Of a stretch of 64,000 nt of DNA, positions 25,233-36,465 are shown piece by piece. The stretch is from an uncultured Gammaproteobacteria bacterium. Lineage in GTDB: Bacteria > Pseudomonadota > Gammaproteobacteria > Eutrophobiales > Eutrophobiaceae. Positions within the stretch are counted from its first letter, which is position 1, and each line of letters opens with the position of its first letter. The position numbers and the translations under genes are program-made. Location: positions 1-64,000 of the forward strand of contig CALKEZ010000019.1 in NCBI GenBank assembly GCA_938084745.1, written 5' to 3'. The notes beneath the pieces are model-generated. The model ran no database searches. It saw only the letters and a list, made by a program, of their open reading frames with translations, and had not been told where the DNA came from.

Positions 25233-26027
25233 TTAATGAGACGTAATATAATCCAGTTCTGATTGGCTAAATCCCGCCATCAATCTTGCTTCATGATTAA
25301 TATTCGTTGACGTATTTGATGGCAAAAATTGTTCTGCTATTTTTTTAAATTTTTCCTCGGAATCCTCGTTTAATTTATCGCATTGGTAACGGTACCATTT
25401 TGTACCTATGTTAACGTGGCCGATTTCTTCCTCAAGAATAAGCTGCAGCAATGAGCAGGTAGCATCGTCCTTAATACTACGAAACCGATCAATTAAACCT
25501 GGCGTTACATCAAGACCTCGTGCCTCCATGATACGAGGGACCACTGCCAAACGTAATAATAAATCGTGTGAGGTTTTATCTGCTATATCCCATAGACCAT
25601 TATGTGCAGGAAAATCACCATAAGCATAATTCAGATCATTCAGATTCTTCTGTAAAAGCCGAAAATGTTTTGTCTCTTCCAGAGCTACTTGTGCCCAATC
25701 TGTATAAAATTCAGCTGGCATATCCTGAAATCGACAAATCAAATCCCAGGCAAGATTTATAGCATTAAACTCGATATGAGCTATGGAATGGATTAGTGCC
25801 GCCCGACCTTCAGTAGTCTGAATATTACGTTTTGGTAAATCACGTGGCAGCACAAGCAATGGTTTGTCTGGATGACCCGGCTTATTCAACTGAAAGTCGA
25901 AATCAATAGAAATATTTTTAGTAGAACCGGACAATATCAATCTGGCTGTAACTTCTGATAAAAATAATTTTTTATCCAGTTCAGTTTCAGATAAGCATAA
26001 ATGAGCGAGTACAAAGAGATTATCCAT
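25233..26027 (-). CDS. DUF455 ferritin-like protein
   Basis: A 264-residue helical protein of the DUF455 family. Helices with ExxH-type motifs (AHIEFNAINLAWD, EETKHF, EEEIGHVNIG) look like a di-iron ferritin-like site related to the tRNA hydroxylase MiaE. Many relatives are annotated only as DUF455; a role in iron or RNA hydroxylation is not shown. I start it at the ATG at 26027, which overlaps the tilS stop by one base (TGATG). Lies between tilS and the 240-residue hypothetical. Confidence 0.88.
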   Translation of the reverse strand: MDNLFVLAHLCLSETELDKKLFLSEVTARLILSGSTKNISIDFDFQLNKPGHPDKPLLVLPRDLPKRNIQTTEGRAALIHSIAHIEFNAINLAWDLICRFQDMPAEFYTDWAQVALEETKHFRLLQKNLNDLNYAYGDFPAHNGLWDIADKTSHDLLLRLAVVPRIMEARGLDVTPGLIDRFRSIKDDATCSLLQLILEEEIGHVNIGTKWYRYQCDKLNEDSEEKFKKIAEQFLPSNTSTNINHEARLMAGFSQSELDYITSH

Positions 26028-27388
26028 CAACCCTGCACCGCTTTATTATATCCAGACCATTCTATTTTCCAGGAGGGTTCGTCTTTGTCAGCCGCATATT
26101 TTTTATCAATGCATAAACCTGGAATAACCGCTAGTTCTTCATCGACATAGATCAGGGGAAACCGATCCCTTAACCAGGGCAACACACCACGTTCCTGAAA
26201 TAATTGCTTCACTGTTTTTGAATGTGTCTTGTTATGAGGCTTCAATTTTTCACCACCTTGCCTGTATTGAACAATGACTTTCTTATTTTTAACTTTATCT
26301 TTAGAAACTCCGGTCCCGCTCTCTGAGCTGGCCATCAATACTTCATCTTCTATTATTAAAGTCTCGAGAATATTCCATTCATACTTGTTATTTTCAATTG
26401 GCATGACCAGTCTTTTTGATGCATACAAGCCGTTTCTATATCGTCTTAGTTCAACATCCTTCCAGTTTACACAGGGTGCATTATCATTATCTGCAGTAAT
26501 CAGATCTGAAATAATTTTTTTAATATGCTTTGAGCCGGGGGGCTCCAATTGTCGTTCTTGTATCCATGTAAAGAGAATATTTTTTTGCCTTTCAACACTA
26601 AGCTTTCTTAATTGATCTACCTGCAAGTTAAATGTATCAGCAGATAAAACACGGCTCAGATCTTCACGACCAATCTCATCGAGCAAAACTTTATAATCTT
26701 GTTGGTGACTTACAAGTCTGCTGATCGTTTCTCGATAAGCAGGCCATCGTTGTTCAACTATTGATAACACCTTATGCCTCAGATAATTTCTATCATACCT
26801 GGTCTCGGCATTACTCGGATCATCATGCCATGAGAGCTCATGCTCTTTCGCATATGTAGCCAACTCGCTATGCCTGAATTCTAAAAGTGGTCGGACATGA
26901 ATACCTTTCATGGTTTTCTTATACAGTGGCATTGATGCCAGACCGCGTGGACCACCACCTCTTAAGGCCTGTATAAAAAAGGTCTCCACTTGATCATCCT
27001 GATGATGGGCAGTAAGCAGTAAATCATTGTCATTCATGATTTCGGCAAGCAGTGAATATCGCTGTTCTCTGGCCCAGGCTTCAATACTGCAGCCCTTGGG
27101 TAAGGCCTCTTTAATATCCAGTTGCGTAAAAGTGACGCCATAATCTTTACATTGACGTCTGCAGAATTCAGCCCACTCATTACTTTTTTCATGGAGTCCA
27201 TGATTCACGTATACCACTTCAAGAGATTGCTCAATTGAACTTATATTTTCATGGACCAGATGTAATAAAACACTCGAATCCATGCCGCCGCTATAAGCGA
27301 TCCAGATTTTTTCTGTTTGTGGAAAAGATTTAAGTAACGAAGAGAAACTGTATTCCGAGAGTGAACTTGAAGACATAATATTATTCAT
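26027..27388 (-). CDS. tilS: tRNA(Ile)-lysidine synthetase
   Basis: TilS replaces the 2-oxygen of C34 in the CAU anticodon of one isoleucine tRNA by lysine, which switches its codon to AUA. The 453-residue protein has the PP-loop SGGMDSS near residues 34-40, the ATP and lysine site LLTAHHQDDQVETFF, and the C-terminal substrate-binding domains with LKPHNKTHSKTVKQLFQ. It follows accA in the same direction with 37 bases between, and overlaps the DUF455 gene by one base. Confidence 0.96.
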   Translation of the reverse strand: MNNIMSSSSLSEYSFSSLLKSFPQTEKIWIAYSGGMDSSVLLHLVHENISSIEQSLEVVYVNHGLHEKSNEWAEFCRRQCKDYGVTFTQLDIKEALPKGCSIEAWAREQRYSLLAEIMNDNDLLLTAHHQDDQVETFFIQALRGGGPRGLASMPLYKKTMKGIHVRPLLEFRHSELATYAKEHELSWHDDPSNAETRYDRNYLRHKVLSIVEQRWPAYRETISRLVSHQQDYKVLLDEIGREDLSRVLSADTFNLQVDQLRKLSVERQKNILFTWIQERQLEPPGSKHIKKIISDLITADNDNAPCVNWKDVELRRYRNGLYASKRLVMPIENNKYEWNILETLIIEDEVLMASSESGTGVSKDKVKNKKVIVQYRQGGEKLKPHNKTHSKTVKQLFQERGVLPWLRDRFPLIYVDEELAVIPGLCIDKKYAADKDEPSWKIEWSGYNKAVQG

Positions 27389-27425
27389 ATGCCAAGCATA
27401 TGATTAAAAAATGACGTATGAAAGT

Positions 27426-28379
27426 CTAGTTTTGTTTGAATTTACCAATCTGTCTGATTTTATGCTGTCTCTGTATTACAACTTCGGATACGGGTAATGA
27501 TCGCAGCTTTTCCAGTTCTTCAATTAAGGCCTGTTTTATTTTATTGGCAATCGCATCAAAATCACGGTGTGCACCGCCTAACGGTTCATCAATGACACGG
27601 TCAACTAACTCAAGTTCATGTAACCTTTGCGCCGTAATACCCATCGCTTCAGCAGCTTCTTTGGAATTATCCGCACTTTTCCAGAGAATTGAAGCACAGC
27701 CTTCAGGTGAAATCACAGAATACGTACTGTATTGCAACATCAATAAGCAATCGGCCACACCAATAGCAAGTGCGCCTCCGGAACCACCCTCGCCTATCAC
27801 AGTAGCAATTACCGGTGTTTTCAATTCAGACATTGCCATTAAGTTTCTGGCTATGGCTTCGCTTTGACCACGTTCTTCAGCATCGATACCCGGATACGCA
27901 CCTGGCGTATCAATAAATGTAAGCACCGGTAAATTATAACGCTCGGCCAATTGCATAATACGTAATGCCTTACGATAACCTTCAGGTTTAGGCATACCAT
28001 AATTTCGCATTATTCTATCTTTCGTATCGCGTCCCTTTTGATGGCCTATCACGGCAATTGGCTTTTTATCCAAACGAGCGATACCCGCAATGATTGCCGG
28101 ATCATCTGCAAAATAACGCTCACCATGCAGTTCTTCAAAATCGGTAAAAATACGATCGATGTAGTCCTGTGTGTAAGGGCGCTGAGGATGCCGTGCAATC
28201 TGAGACACCTGCCAGGGCGTCAATGATGAAAAGATGGAGTCAGTGAGCTCTCTGCTGCGTTTTTTTAAGCGAGAGATCTCTTCATTGATATTTATTTCTT
28301 TATCATTACCAACGTGACGCAACTCCTCGATTTTAGCTTCGAGCTCGGCAATGGGTTGTTCAAAATCTAGAAAATTCAT
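27426..28379 (-). CDS. accA: Acetyl-CoA carboxylase carboxyltransferase subunit alpha
   Basis: AccA with AccD transfers the carboxyl group from carboxybiotin to acetyl-CoA to give malonyl-CoA, the first step of fatty acid synthesis. The 317-residue length and the segments [20 protein letters not shown] and [18 protein letters not shown] are diagnostic. It follows dnaE by 17 bases in the conserved lpx-dnaE-accA order. Confidence 0.98.
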   Translation of the reverse strand: MNFLDFEQPIAELEAKIEELRHVGNDKEININEEISRLKKRSRELTDSIFSSLTPWQVSQIARHPQRPYTQDYIDRIFTDFEELHGERYFADDPAIIAGIARLDKKPIAVIGHQKGRDTKDRIMRNYGMPKPEGYRKALRIMQLAERYNLPVLTFIDTPGAYPGIDAEERGQSEAIARNLMAMSELKTPVIATVIGEGGSGGALAIGVADCLLMLQYSTYSVISPEGCASILWKSADNSKEAAEAMGITAQRLHELELVDRVIDEPLGGAHRDFDAIANKIKQALIEELEKLRSLPVSEVVIQRQHKIRQIGKFKQN

Positions 28380-28396
28380 ACGGTTACATAAAATTA

Positions 28397-31300
28397 TTAA
28401 ATGCGACGGGCATTATAATCTATTTTTACATTCTCTTTGCCAATTGATTCTGATAATTTATCCAATAAATCATCATTTATTGTTAAATTCCACTGTTCGC
28501 CGAGATTAATATACGCGATTGCATGCCCATTATTGTAACGGATAGACACAGCCGAACTCCCATTTCTGAAGGGTGCAATGATGGTCTTCAATCGCTCTAT
28601 ACCACCATTCCTTAGCTGCTCATTATCCATACTCAAGGCGAGTTTTGCATTTCGTTTTCTGATCTCATCCAGACTAAAGATTTCATTTGCGCGTATCGAG
28701 ATTCCACTTTCAATATAATCATCCTCAATAGCCTTGCCTTTAATGATAACCAATTGATCTTTGACAAGTAAATGTCGATATTTGAGGTAATCATCAGAAT
28801 AAACGTTAACTAATGCCCGAGCTGTTCTATCATCCAGCCGAAGCTCTGCCATTCTTCCTCTACTACCAGTACGCGTGCGAATACTCATAATATAGCCGGC
28901 AACAATAACACTACCCAGTTTAAATGCATTTAACCTTGAACTTATTATTCCTTCTAATTCATGCTCATAACGATTAATGGGATGACCTTTAAGATAAAAT
29001 CCAAGCGTATCTTTTTCACCTGTTAACCTTTCTTTCTCATTCCATTCGGGAATCACCTCATACATTGATGAGTTATCGGACTGATCGTTATTGTCACTAT
29101 TACCCACAACCAAACCAAACATATCATCCTGGCCACTGGTGTCATTGTGGCTGTGTTGTTCGGCTAATGAGATTGCCTTTGCCAGATTATGGACAAGACT
29201 ACTTCTGCCAGCACCCAGTTGATCCATGGAGCCAGAACGAATCAAGGCATCAAGTACACGGCGGTTGGCTTTACGCAAATCTACTCGCTTACAAAGGTCA
29301 AACAAATCTGAATAGGGACCGTTTTCCATTCGCTCATTGACCAGTATTTCAATCGCTGCTGAACCAACACCTTTGATAGCACCCAGACCATAACAGATGG
29401 TTTTATCATCAAGAATAGTAAAACTATACTGGCTCCGGTTAACACACGGCGGCAGTAATTCAATCTTCATACGTCTCACTTCTTCAAGCAAGGTCACAAC
29501 CTTGTCCGTATTATCCATATCCGATGATAAAACCGCAGCCATAAATGCGGCGGGATAATGTGCTTTCAACCACGCCGTTTGATAAGCGACAAGCGCGTAA
29601 GCAGCGGAATGTGATTTATTAAATCCATAACCGGCGAATTTCTCCATCAGGTCAAATATCATCGTCGCCTGTCGTTTATCTATACCACGCTCAACGGCAC
29701 CATCAGTAAAAATAGCCCTTTGCTTAGCCATCTCTTCCGCTTTTTTCTTACCCATAGCACGGCGTAATAAGTCAGCTGCACCAAGCGTAAAATTCGCCAG
29801 TATCTGGGCAATTTGCATCACCTGTTCTTGATAAAGTATGACACCATAGGTCGGCTTTAAGACGGGTTCCAAATCATCGTGCATATACTGAACGCGTGCG
29901 CGCCCATGCTTTCTGTCAACAAAGTCATCGACCATGCCTGACTGCAATGGCCCCGGTCTGAATAAGGCCACGAGCGCGATCAAATCATCAAATACATCGG
30001 GTTGAAGACGCTTTATCAGTTTCTTCATGCCGTCTGATTCCAACTGGAATACAGCCGTTGTATCCATGCGTTGTATCAATTCATACGTGCCCGGATCATC
30101 AAGCGGGATTTTTCTAATATTAATCGACTCTTTTTTTTCCTGTTTTCTGATCTGATTAATATCACGTAACGCCCAATCTATGATGGTAAGCGTCCTAAGA
30201 CCCAGGAAGTCAAACTTAACCAGTCCTATCGACTCAACATCACCCATATCAAATTGTGTAACCGTTGTCTGGGAACCTTGTTCGCAATAAAGCGGCATAT
30301 ACTCAAACAAGGGTTTAGGCGCAATAACAAGGCCACCAGCATGACGTCCGGCATTTCTCGATAGCCCTTCAAGCTTTTGTGCCAGATCCAGTAATGACTT
30401 CACATCTTCTTCTGCTTTGTAGCGCTGTCTTAATACTTTTTCTTCCGCGAGCGCTCTGTCCAGTGTCATATTCAAATCAAACGGAATGAGCTTTGCTATT
30501 TGGTCAACAAAACCATAGGGGAATCCTAATACTCGACCAACATCCCTGACCACAGCTTTTGCGGCCATCGTGCCATAGGTGATTATTTGAGCGACATGAT
30601 CACGGCCATATTTTTGAGCGACATAATCGATCACTTCATCACGACGTTCCATACAAAAATCGACATCGAAATCGGGCAATGAAACACGTTCAGGATTAAG
30701 AAAACGTTCAAACAGCAAATCATATTCAAGCGGATCTAATTCGGTGATATCCAATGCATAGGCTACTAGCGATCCGGCTCCTGAACCGCGTCCGGGTCCA
30801 ACAGGAATACCGTTATCTTTAGCCCAGCGAATAAAGTCTGCGACAATAAGGAAATAACCGGAAAAACCCATGCCGGTAATCACATCTATTTCGCGTTGCA
30901 GACGTGCAAAGTACTTCTCATAACTCGACTCAGGAATATTATTATCAGCAAGAATTTTTTCTAAGCCTGATTTTGCATCTTTCATCAGACGCTCGTCTTG
31001 ACTTTCTGCTGTATTGACAGGGAAATGAGGCAAAAAATGTTCGCCGAGGGTGAACTCGACATTACAGCGTTGCGCTATTTTAACTGTATTTTCCAATGCC
31101 TCGGGAATATCAGAAAATAATTCCTGCATTTCAGCAATTGTGCGAAGGTATTGCTGGTTCGTGTGCTGTTTGACGCGCCTCGGATCGTTCAGCGTATATC
31201 CTTGCTGTATACATACACGTGCTTCATGCGCTTCAAAATCATCTTCTTCAATAAAACGAACATTATTAGTTGCGACAACAGGAACACTGTACTTTGTAGA

Positions 31301-31852
31301 ATAATCAATTGTCTGACTTATCGATGTGTTTTGACCTGGTTTACCGATACGCTGCAATTCAAAGAAATACCTGTCAGGGAAAACCGACATCCATTTTTCT
31401 ATGTTACTTTCAATTTTCGATTCATCCTGAAGTAATAAAGCGTTGGCTATATCACCCGATTCAGCACAATCAATGACGATAAGTCCCTCGTTATATTTTT
31501 TCAGCCATTCAAACTGTATAAATGGTTGTCCACGGGACTGTCCTTCTACGAAGCTTTTCGTTATCAATCGTGATAAATTCTGGAACCCCTCTATATGTTG
31601 GCACAGAAGAACAACATCAGAGGCTTCATCCTGATTAATACTGAAGATTTTTAATTCTGCGCCAATAAGTGGCTTAATACCTTTTTTCTGCATTGCACGA
31701 TAGAATTTAACGGCAGAAAATGTATTGCCCTGTTCTGTAACAGCAATTGCTGGCATAGCCATATCAGCAACCTTGTCTGCTAAGACATTAATCTTGATTA
31801 ATCCATCGACTAATGAAAATTCGGTATGCAAATGTAAATGAACAAAACTCAT
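28397..31852 (-). CDS. dnaE: DNA polymerase III alpha subunit
   Basis: The replicative polymerase catalytic subunit. From the ATG at 31852 it has 1151 residues, close to the usual 1160; the reading frame extends upstream only to a TTG that would overlap rnhB. It begins [18 protein letters not shown] (PHP domain), has the catalytic [19 protein letters not shown] in the palm, thumb and fingers regions, a helix-hairpin-helix part with GLGAIKGVG, and a late OB domain. All normal. It follows rnhB directly. Confidence 0.98.
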   Translation of the reverse strand: MSFVHLHLHTEFSLVDGLIKINVLADKVADMAMPAIAVTEQGNTFSAVKFYRAMQKKGIKPLIGAELKIFSINQDEASDVVLLCQHIEGFQNLSRLITKSFVEGQSRGQPFIQFEWLKKYNEGLIVIDCAESGDIANALLLQDESKIESNIEKWMSVFPDRYFFELQRIGKPGQNTSISQTIDYSTKYSVPVVATNNVRFIEEDDFEAHEARVCIQQGYTLNDPRRVKQHTNQQYLRTIAEMQELFSDIPEALENTVKIAQRCNVEFTLGEHFLPHFPVNTAESQDERLMKDAKSGLEKILADNNIPESSYEKYFARLQREIDVITGMGFSGYFLIVADFIRWAKDNGIPVGPGRGSGAGSLVAYALDITELDPLEYDLLFERFLNPERVSLPDFDVDFCMERRDEVIDYVAQKYGRDHVAQIITYGTMAAKAVVRDVGRVLGFPYGFVDQIAKLIPFDLNMTLDRALAEEKVLRQRYKAEEDVKSLLDLAQKLEGLSRNAGRHAGGLVIAPKPLFEYMPLYCEQGSQTTVTQFDMGDVESIGLVKFDFLGLRTLTIIDWALRDINQIRKQEKKESINIRKIPLDDPGTYELIQRMDTTAVFQLESDGMKKLIKRLQPDVFDDLIALVALFRPGPLQSGMVDDFVDRKHGRARVQYMHDDLEPVLKPTYGVILYQEQVMQIAQILANFTLGAADLLRRAMGKKKAEEMAKQRAIFTDGAVERGIDKRQATMIFDLMEKFAGYGFNKSHSAAYALVAYQTAWLKAHYPAAFMAAVLSSDMDNTDKVVTLLEEVRRMKIELLPPCVNRSQYSFTILDDKTICYGLGAIKGVGSAAIEILVNERMENGPYSDLFDLCKRVDLRKANRRVLDALIRSGSMDQLGAGRSSLVHNLAKAISLAEQHSHNDTSGQDDMFGLVVGNSDNNDQSDNSSMYEVIPEWNEKERLTGEKDTLGFYLKGHPINRYEHELEGIISSRLNAFKLGSVIVAGYIMSIRTRTGSRGRMAELRLDDRTARALVNVYSDDYLKYRHLLVKDQLVIIKGKAIEDDYIESGISIRANEIFSLDEIRKRNAKLALSMDNEQLRNGGIERLKTIIAPFRNGSSAVSIRYNNGHAIAYINLGEQWNLTINDDLLDKLSESIGKENVKIDYNARRI

Positions 31853-31862
31853 ATATAAGCAG

Positions 31863-32453
31863 CTAGACGATGTACTTTGCCACAGGTCCAAAACTACGCC
31901 GATGTATTTTAGTAATACCCAGTTGTTTTAATGCGGCTATGTGTTGTTTAGTCGGATAACCTTTATGTGATGAAAAACCATAGCCGGGATAAACCTGTTC
32001 AAAGTTAATCATCTCATTGTCTCGCGACACCTTGGCGATGATCGAAGCGGCGCTGATTGCAGGGATCAGGCTATCGCCCTTGATAATCGCAATTTTTTTA
32101 TAACTAACATCAGGCGTGTACTGTCCATCTACCGCAACCATTTCAGGTATCTCTTGCAATGCTTCAATCGCACGTTTCATAGCTAACAGACTGGCATGTA
32201 GAATATTTAACTCATCGATCTCTTCAACCTCAGCCCGTCCCAATGCCCAGGCAAAAGCTTTGGCTTTTATTTCATCTGACATGGATTGACGTTTTTTATG
32301 ACTCAGTTTTTTTGAATCTTTCAAACCCGTGATTACCTTGCGCGAATCAAGCATGACTGCTGCCGCTACAACTGGTCCTGCCAATGGCCCTCTTCCCACC
32401 TCATCAACCCCGGCCAGTAACCTGATATTATTTATATAAGCGTAATCAGTCAT
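31863..32453 (-). CDS. rnhB: Ribonuclease HII
   Basis: RNase HII removes single ribonucleotides and RNA primers from DNA. The 196-residue protein has the metal-binding [17 protein letters not shown] near its start and VDGQY and later acidic residues. I start it at the ATG at 32453, which overlaps the end of lpxB by eight bases; a TTG five codons upstream is a less likely choice. Translation is probably coupled to lpxB. Confidence 0.96.
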   Translation of the reverse strand: MTDYAYINNIRLLAGVDEVGRGPLAGPVVAAAVMLDSRKVITGLKDSKKLSHKKRQSMSDEIKAKAFAWALGRAEVEEIDELNILHASLLAMKRAIEALQEIPEMVAVDGQYTPDVSYKKIAIIKGDSLIPAISAASIIAKVSRDNEMINFEQVYPGYGFSSHKGYPTKQHIAALKQLGITKIHRRSFGPVAKYIV

Positions 32454-33594
32454 TTCTATTATTGCCAATTAATTTAATCACTGCGTTTGCTGCCTGCAAA
32501 TCTGCATTTTGCCTGAGTTCTCTTGATAGACTTGTAAACTCAACTTTCAACTGTTGTTGTTTTTTTTCAGAACCTAATAACTTGTTTAATTCCGAGGATA
32601 ACATCTCGGGAGTGCAACTGGATTGCAAGCACTCTGCCACCAACATTTTACCTGCTAAAATATTAGGCAACGATGCGTAAGGTATCCTGGCAAGTAATTT
32701 AACAATAAAGTGTGTTAAAAAAGAAAGTCGATAAGCAACAACCATCGGTTTTTTATACAACATTGCTTCCAGTGTTGCCGTTCCGGATGCCAGCATAATA
32801 ATATCTGCCGCTTCCATTATAAGCGCCGTATTACCAACCGAGGTATTTACAGCCAAATCGGGAGCGACTTTGTTTTTTATTTCTGTAAACGTATTCAGTG
32901 AATTTTCATTCACTAATCCGCTTATGAAATAAAGATTTGGGTTCTCTCTTAGCGATAATTCTGCTGCTCTTAAAAGTGGTTCAGCGATTTTTCGTATCTC
33001 GGACAAACGACTGCCAGGCAATAAAGCAACAATTGTCTTGTCCTGAGGTAAATCCAGTTTGGTTTTTGCCGTTTGAGGATCAGCCTCCTCAGGAATCTTA
33101 TCGGCTAAAGGATGCCCAACATACTTATTTGGAATCTGATATTTATCATAAATAGCAGTCTCAAAGGGGAAAAGTGTTAGTATCAGATCAACTGCTGTTT
33201 TGATTTTTTTGACTCTATATTCACGCCAGGCCCAGACAGAAGGACTGACATAATGAATTGTTTTTATTCCTGCCTTGCGTAAATTCTTTTCCAGCCAAAG
33301 ATTAAAATCAGGGGCATCGATACCTATAAACACATCTGGCGGGTTATTTATGAAATATTTCAGAACACTGTCACGTATATTTTTTAGTTCTCTATATCGG
33401 CCAAGTACTTCGGTAATACCCATGACGGATAGTCGTTCCATGGGATATAAAATCTTCATCCCTGAATTAGCAAGCTTATCACCACCAATGCCTTCTATTG
33501 ATAGTTCTTTAATCTGCTTGTTTAATTCATTGATTAGTCCAGAACCAAGCGTGTCGCCTGATGCTTCACCTGCGACAATACCGATTCGAACCAT
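32446..33594 (-). CDS. lpxB: Lipid-A-disaccharide synthase
   Basis: LpxB joins UDP-2,3-diacylglucosamine and lipid X to make the lipid A disaccharide at the inner membrane. The 382-residue GT-B enzyme shows the opening [17 protein letters not shown], the [11 protein letters not shown] loop and the late [10 protein letters not shown] and [10 protein letters not shown] motifs. It lies between lpxA and rnhB as in other gammaproteobacteria. Confidence 0.98.
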   Translation of the reverse strand: MVRIGIVAGEASGDTLGSGLINELNKQIKELSIEGIGGDKLANSGMKILYPMERLSVMGITEVLGRYRELKNIRDSVLKYFINNPPDVFIGIDAPDFNLWLEKNLRKAGIKTIHYVSPSVWAWREYRVKKIKTAVDLILTLFPFETAIYDKYQIPNKYVGHPLADKIPEEADPQTAKTKLDLPQDKTIVALLPGSRLSEIRKIAEPLLRAAELSLRENPNLYFISGLVNENSLNTFTEIKNKVAPDLAVNTSVGNTALIMEAADIIMLASGTATLEAMLYKKPMVVAYRLSFLTHFIVKLLARIPYASLPNILAGKMLVAECLQSSCTPEMLSSELNKLLGSEKKQQQLKVEFTSLSRELRQNADLQAANAVIKLIGNNRND

Positions 33595-33630
33595 CGAATT
33601 ATCTTTTTATAAATTTTGAGTAAAACATCC

Positions 33631-34404
33631 TCACCTGACGATTCCTCGTTGAGAGGCTTCAATGAATGAACGCATATTTTCTACTTTGTCAGATTCTACC
33701 GCTAGATCAGACAACACCTTAAGTGCATCTTTCAAAACCAACCCATCCCGGTAAATTGCTTTATAGGCCTTGCGTAATATATTAATAGTGTCTGAATCAA
33801 ACCCATGTCTTTTCAAGCCTTCCCGGTTAAGACCGGATGGTTTTGCTGAATTTCCTGCAACTAATACATATGGAGGGACATCTTTAACAATGACTGATGC
33901 AATTGCAGAAAAACTATAACTGCCAACACGGCAAAACTGATGAACTCCGGTGAAACCACCCAGAATAACAAAATCGTCAATAGTCACATGACCTGCTAAT
34001 GTTGCATTATTAGCAAAGACCGTATTATTACCAACGATACAATCGTGTGCGATATGAACATAAGCCATAATCCAGTTATTATCGCCAATAATAGTCTTGC
34101 CACCGCCATCGGCAGTACCTCTGTTAATAGATACATACTCACGAATGGTATTTCCGGCACCTATTTCCAGTACTGAGTTTTTTTCTTTTTGGTATTTTTT
34201 ATCTTGCGGGTCATCACCGATAGAACAATATTGAAATATTTTATTATCGGGGCCTATTTTCGTTGGACCATTAATAATGACATGAGGACCAATAACAGAT
34301 CCTGCTTCGATAGATACGTCTGCGCCTATAATTGAATAAGGACCAACGCTTACGTTAGCTGCTAAAACAGCATCGGGATGAATAATAGCCGTAGAGTCGA
34401 TCAT
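33631..34404 (-). CDS. lpxA: UDP-N-acetylglucosamine acyltransferase
   Basis: LpxA adds a 3-hydroxyacyl chain from ACP to the 3-OH of UDP-GlcNAc, the first committed lipid A step. The 257-residue protein is a left-handed beta helix built of hexapeptide repeats; the catalytic histidine is in the segment VHIAHDCIVG. It follows fabZ by three bases and precedes lpxB in the standard order. Confidence 0.98.
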   Translation of the reverse strand: MIDSTAIIHPDAVLAANVSVGPYSIIGADVSIEAGSVIGPHVIINGPTKIGPDNKIFQYCSIGDDPQDKKYQKEKNSVLEIGAGNTIREYVSINRGTADGGGKTIIGDNNWIMAYVHIAHDCIVGNNTVFANNATLAGHVTIDDFVILGGFTGVHQFCRVGSYSFSAIASVIVKDVPPYVLVAGNSAKPSGLNREGLKRHGFDSDTINILRKAYKAIYRDGLVLKDALKVLSDLAVESDKVENMRSFIEASQRGIVR

Positions 34405-34407
34405 GGA

Positions 34408-34863
34408 TCATTCCATGACAGTTGTCAGGATCTCTGCCGATGTTACCAATTTTGAATCTACATAAGCAGAAGCACGAAACTTCCATATATTTCTTTTCAG
34501 AGTAATAAACTCGACGTCTATAATTAATTGATCACCAGGTCCAGCTGGTTTTCTAAATCGAACTTTGTCTACCCCGACTAAGTAGAACAGGCTATCTTTA
34601 GACAGTTTTCCTTCTTCGATTCCTAATGTGCCGAGTAAACCCGCAGCCTGAGCCATCGCCTCTATGATTAAAACACCCGGCATCACTGATTTATTAGGAA
34701 AGTGACCCTGAAAAAAGGGCTCATTGAATGAGATATTTTTAAGTGCTTTTATAGATTGACCCTTTTTTACCTCAAGCACACGATCGATCAATAGAAACGG
34801 ATAGCGGTGCGGTAAAAGCGTTTTTATTTTTTCTACATCAATTATGTCTGAAGCATCTTGCAT
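34408..34863 (-). CDS. fabZ: (3R)-hydroxyacyl-ACP dehydratase
   Basis: FabZ removes water from 3-hydroxyacyl-ACP in each fatty acid elongation cycle and competes with LpxA and LpxD for substrate. The 151-residue hot-dog protein contains the catalytic His and Glu in FFQGHFPNKSVMPGVLIIEAM (about residues 51-71). It sits between lpxD and lpxA, which share its substrate. Confidence 0.97.
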   Translation of the reverse strand: MQDASDIIDVEKIKTLLPHRYPFLLIDRVLEVKKGQSIKALKNISFNEPFFQGHFPNKSVMPGVLIIEAMAQAAGLLGTLGIEEGKLSKDSLFYLVGVDKVRFRKPAGPGDQLIIDVEFITLKRNIWKFRASAYVDSKLVTSAEILTTVME

Positions 34864-34879
34864 AAATATTCTTCCATTC

Positions 34880-35884
34880 CTATTCCAATTTAATCATTAT
34901 CTTTTTTATTATTTCATCCAGATTTTTAAATCGTATAATATTTCTTCTCCAGACTTTATTATCCACAGCGGGTATTGCTGATGAATAAATACCTGCCGTC
35001 TTGATAGAATTTGCAACACCTGACATACCCGTAATAATAACATCGTCTGCAATCTGGATATGCCCGTTAATACAACTCCCACCGCCAATCTGGCATCTTT
35101 TTCCAATAATGACACTACCAGCAACTGCAACGCATCCTGCAATGGCTGTATTTTCACCAATGTACGCGTTGTGACCAATCTGCACTTGATTGTCTATCTT
35201 CACCCCGTCGCAAATTATTGTATCTTCAATTGCCCCTCTATCAATCGTTGTATTTGCGCCAACTTCAACATTATGACCAATTCTTACAGAGCCCACCTGG
35301 GGAATCTTTATCCACTGACCTTTATCCGGCGCTAATCCAAAACCATCAGCACCTATGACTACTCCGGGATGGAGGATAACATTTTTACCGATAGTAACAT
35401 TATTACATATAGTGACATTTGCAGATAATGATGTGTTTTCATTAATGTGGACGTCATCACCAATAATGCATCCCGGCCCAATAAAGGTTTCGGAGCCAAT
35501 AACAACATTATTTCCGACAACAACATTTGCCGAGATAGAAGATGATTGATCAATTTTACATTCCTGCCCAATCACCGCACTTTTATGAATACCAGCGGAA
35601 TGTTGATTCCCCGAGTATAGATAGTTTGCAATCCTGGCGTATGCCAAATAGGGAAATTCACAAACTAAAGAAGATGTAGGACAGTTTTTTAAGTCCTCTT
35701 CTGACAATATCACTGCTGAAGCGGAAGTTTGAGCCAATAAATGAGCATAATGTCGGTTTGACAAGAATGTTATTTGGCCTTCCTTCGCCCGCCCCAGCGT
35801 GTTGACAGAATTAATACTACAGTTAGCGTCGCCAATTAACCTTGCTCCGCTAACTCTTGATAATTCTCCAAGTGTGGCTGGCAT
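34880..35884 (-). CDS. lpxD: UDP-3-O-(3-hydroxyacyl)glucosamine N-acyltransferase
   Basis: LpxD puts the second 3-hydroxyacyl chain on the amine in lipid A assembly. The 334-residue protein has an N-terminal uridine-binding domain, a long left-handed beta helix of hexapeptide repeats, and the catalytic-histidine segment [16 protein letters not shown] near residues 232-247. It follows skp by 25 bases. Confidence 0.97.
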   Translation of the reverse strand: MPATLGELSRVSGARLIGDANCSINSVNTLGRAKEGQITFLSNRHYAHLLAQTSASAVILSEEDLKNCPTSSLVCEFPYLAYARIANYLYSGNQHSAGIHKSAVIGQECKIDQSSSISANVVVGNNVVIGSETFIGPGCIIGDDVHINENTSLSANVTICNNVTIGKNVILHPGVVIGADGFGLAPDKGQWIKIPQVGSVRIGHNVEVGANTTIDRGAIEDTIICDGVKIDNQVQIGHNAYIGENTAIAGCVAVAGSVIIGKRCQIGGGSCINGHIQIADDVIITGMSGVANSIKTAGIYSSAIPAVDNKVWRRNIIRFKNLDEIIKKIMIKLE

Positions 35885-35909
35885 AAAACATTACTCGTTA
35901 ATCTATTAA

Positions 35910-36443
35910 CTATTCAGATGTACCGTTAACTTCCTTTTTAAGATAATCAATAACCAACCCGCTGATATCTACTTTCGGACTGGCAAAAATAACGCCTTCA
36001 CCCAGAATAACATCATAATTATTTTCTTTTGCGATCCTTTGTATCGCGACAACAACTCGCTTCTGGATTTTTCCAAATTCTTCATTGCGACGGAAGTTCA
36101 GATCTTCTCTGAATTCATCCTGATCACGTTTAAGGTCACGCTGCATTGCGACAACATCTCTTTCCAATTTTGTTCGTTCTGACTCGCTCATGATCGCGCG
36201 GTCTTTATTAAACTTATCTTCAAGTGCTTTTATTTTCTTTTGTTGCTCAACAAGTGCTTTATCGCGTGGCGAAAATTCTTTTTCAAGCATTTTTATTGCG
36301 GCTTCAGCCTGAGGTGATTCCTGCAGAATCCGTGACGCATTGACAGCACCAATTTTATACGTCTCTTCTGCGTAGGACAGGGTAGTGAATGCCAAAATAA
36401 CGGCTACTGATAAGATCGATTTAAACAAAATATTCATTAACAT
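35910..36443 (-). CDS. skp: Periplasmic outer-membrane chaperone Skp (OmpH)
   Basis: Skp is a trimeric jellyfish-shaped chaperone that holds unfolded outer-membrane proteins on their way to BamA. The 177-residue protein has a signal peptide cut after LSYA (about residue 25), then a long charged coiled-coil (about 45-140) and a return to the beta core. Two ATG codons lie at the start (residues 1 and 3); the GGAG spacing suits the second slightly better. It is next to bamA as usual. Confidence 0.93.
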   Translation of the reverse strand: MLMNILFKSILSVAVILAFTTLSYAEETYKIGAVNASRILQESPQAEAAIKMLEKEFSPRDKALVEQQKKIKALEDKFNKDRAIMSESERTKLERDVVAMQRDLKRDQDEFREDLNFRRNEEFGKIQKRVVVAIQRIAKENNYDVILGEGVIFASPKVDISGLVIDYLKKEVNGTSE

Positions 36444-36465
36444 TTAACTCCAAAATAACTAATTA

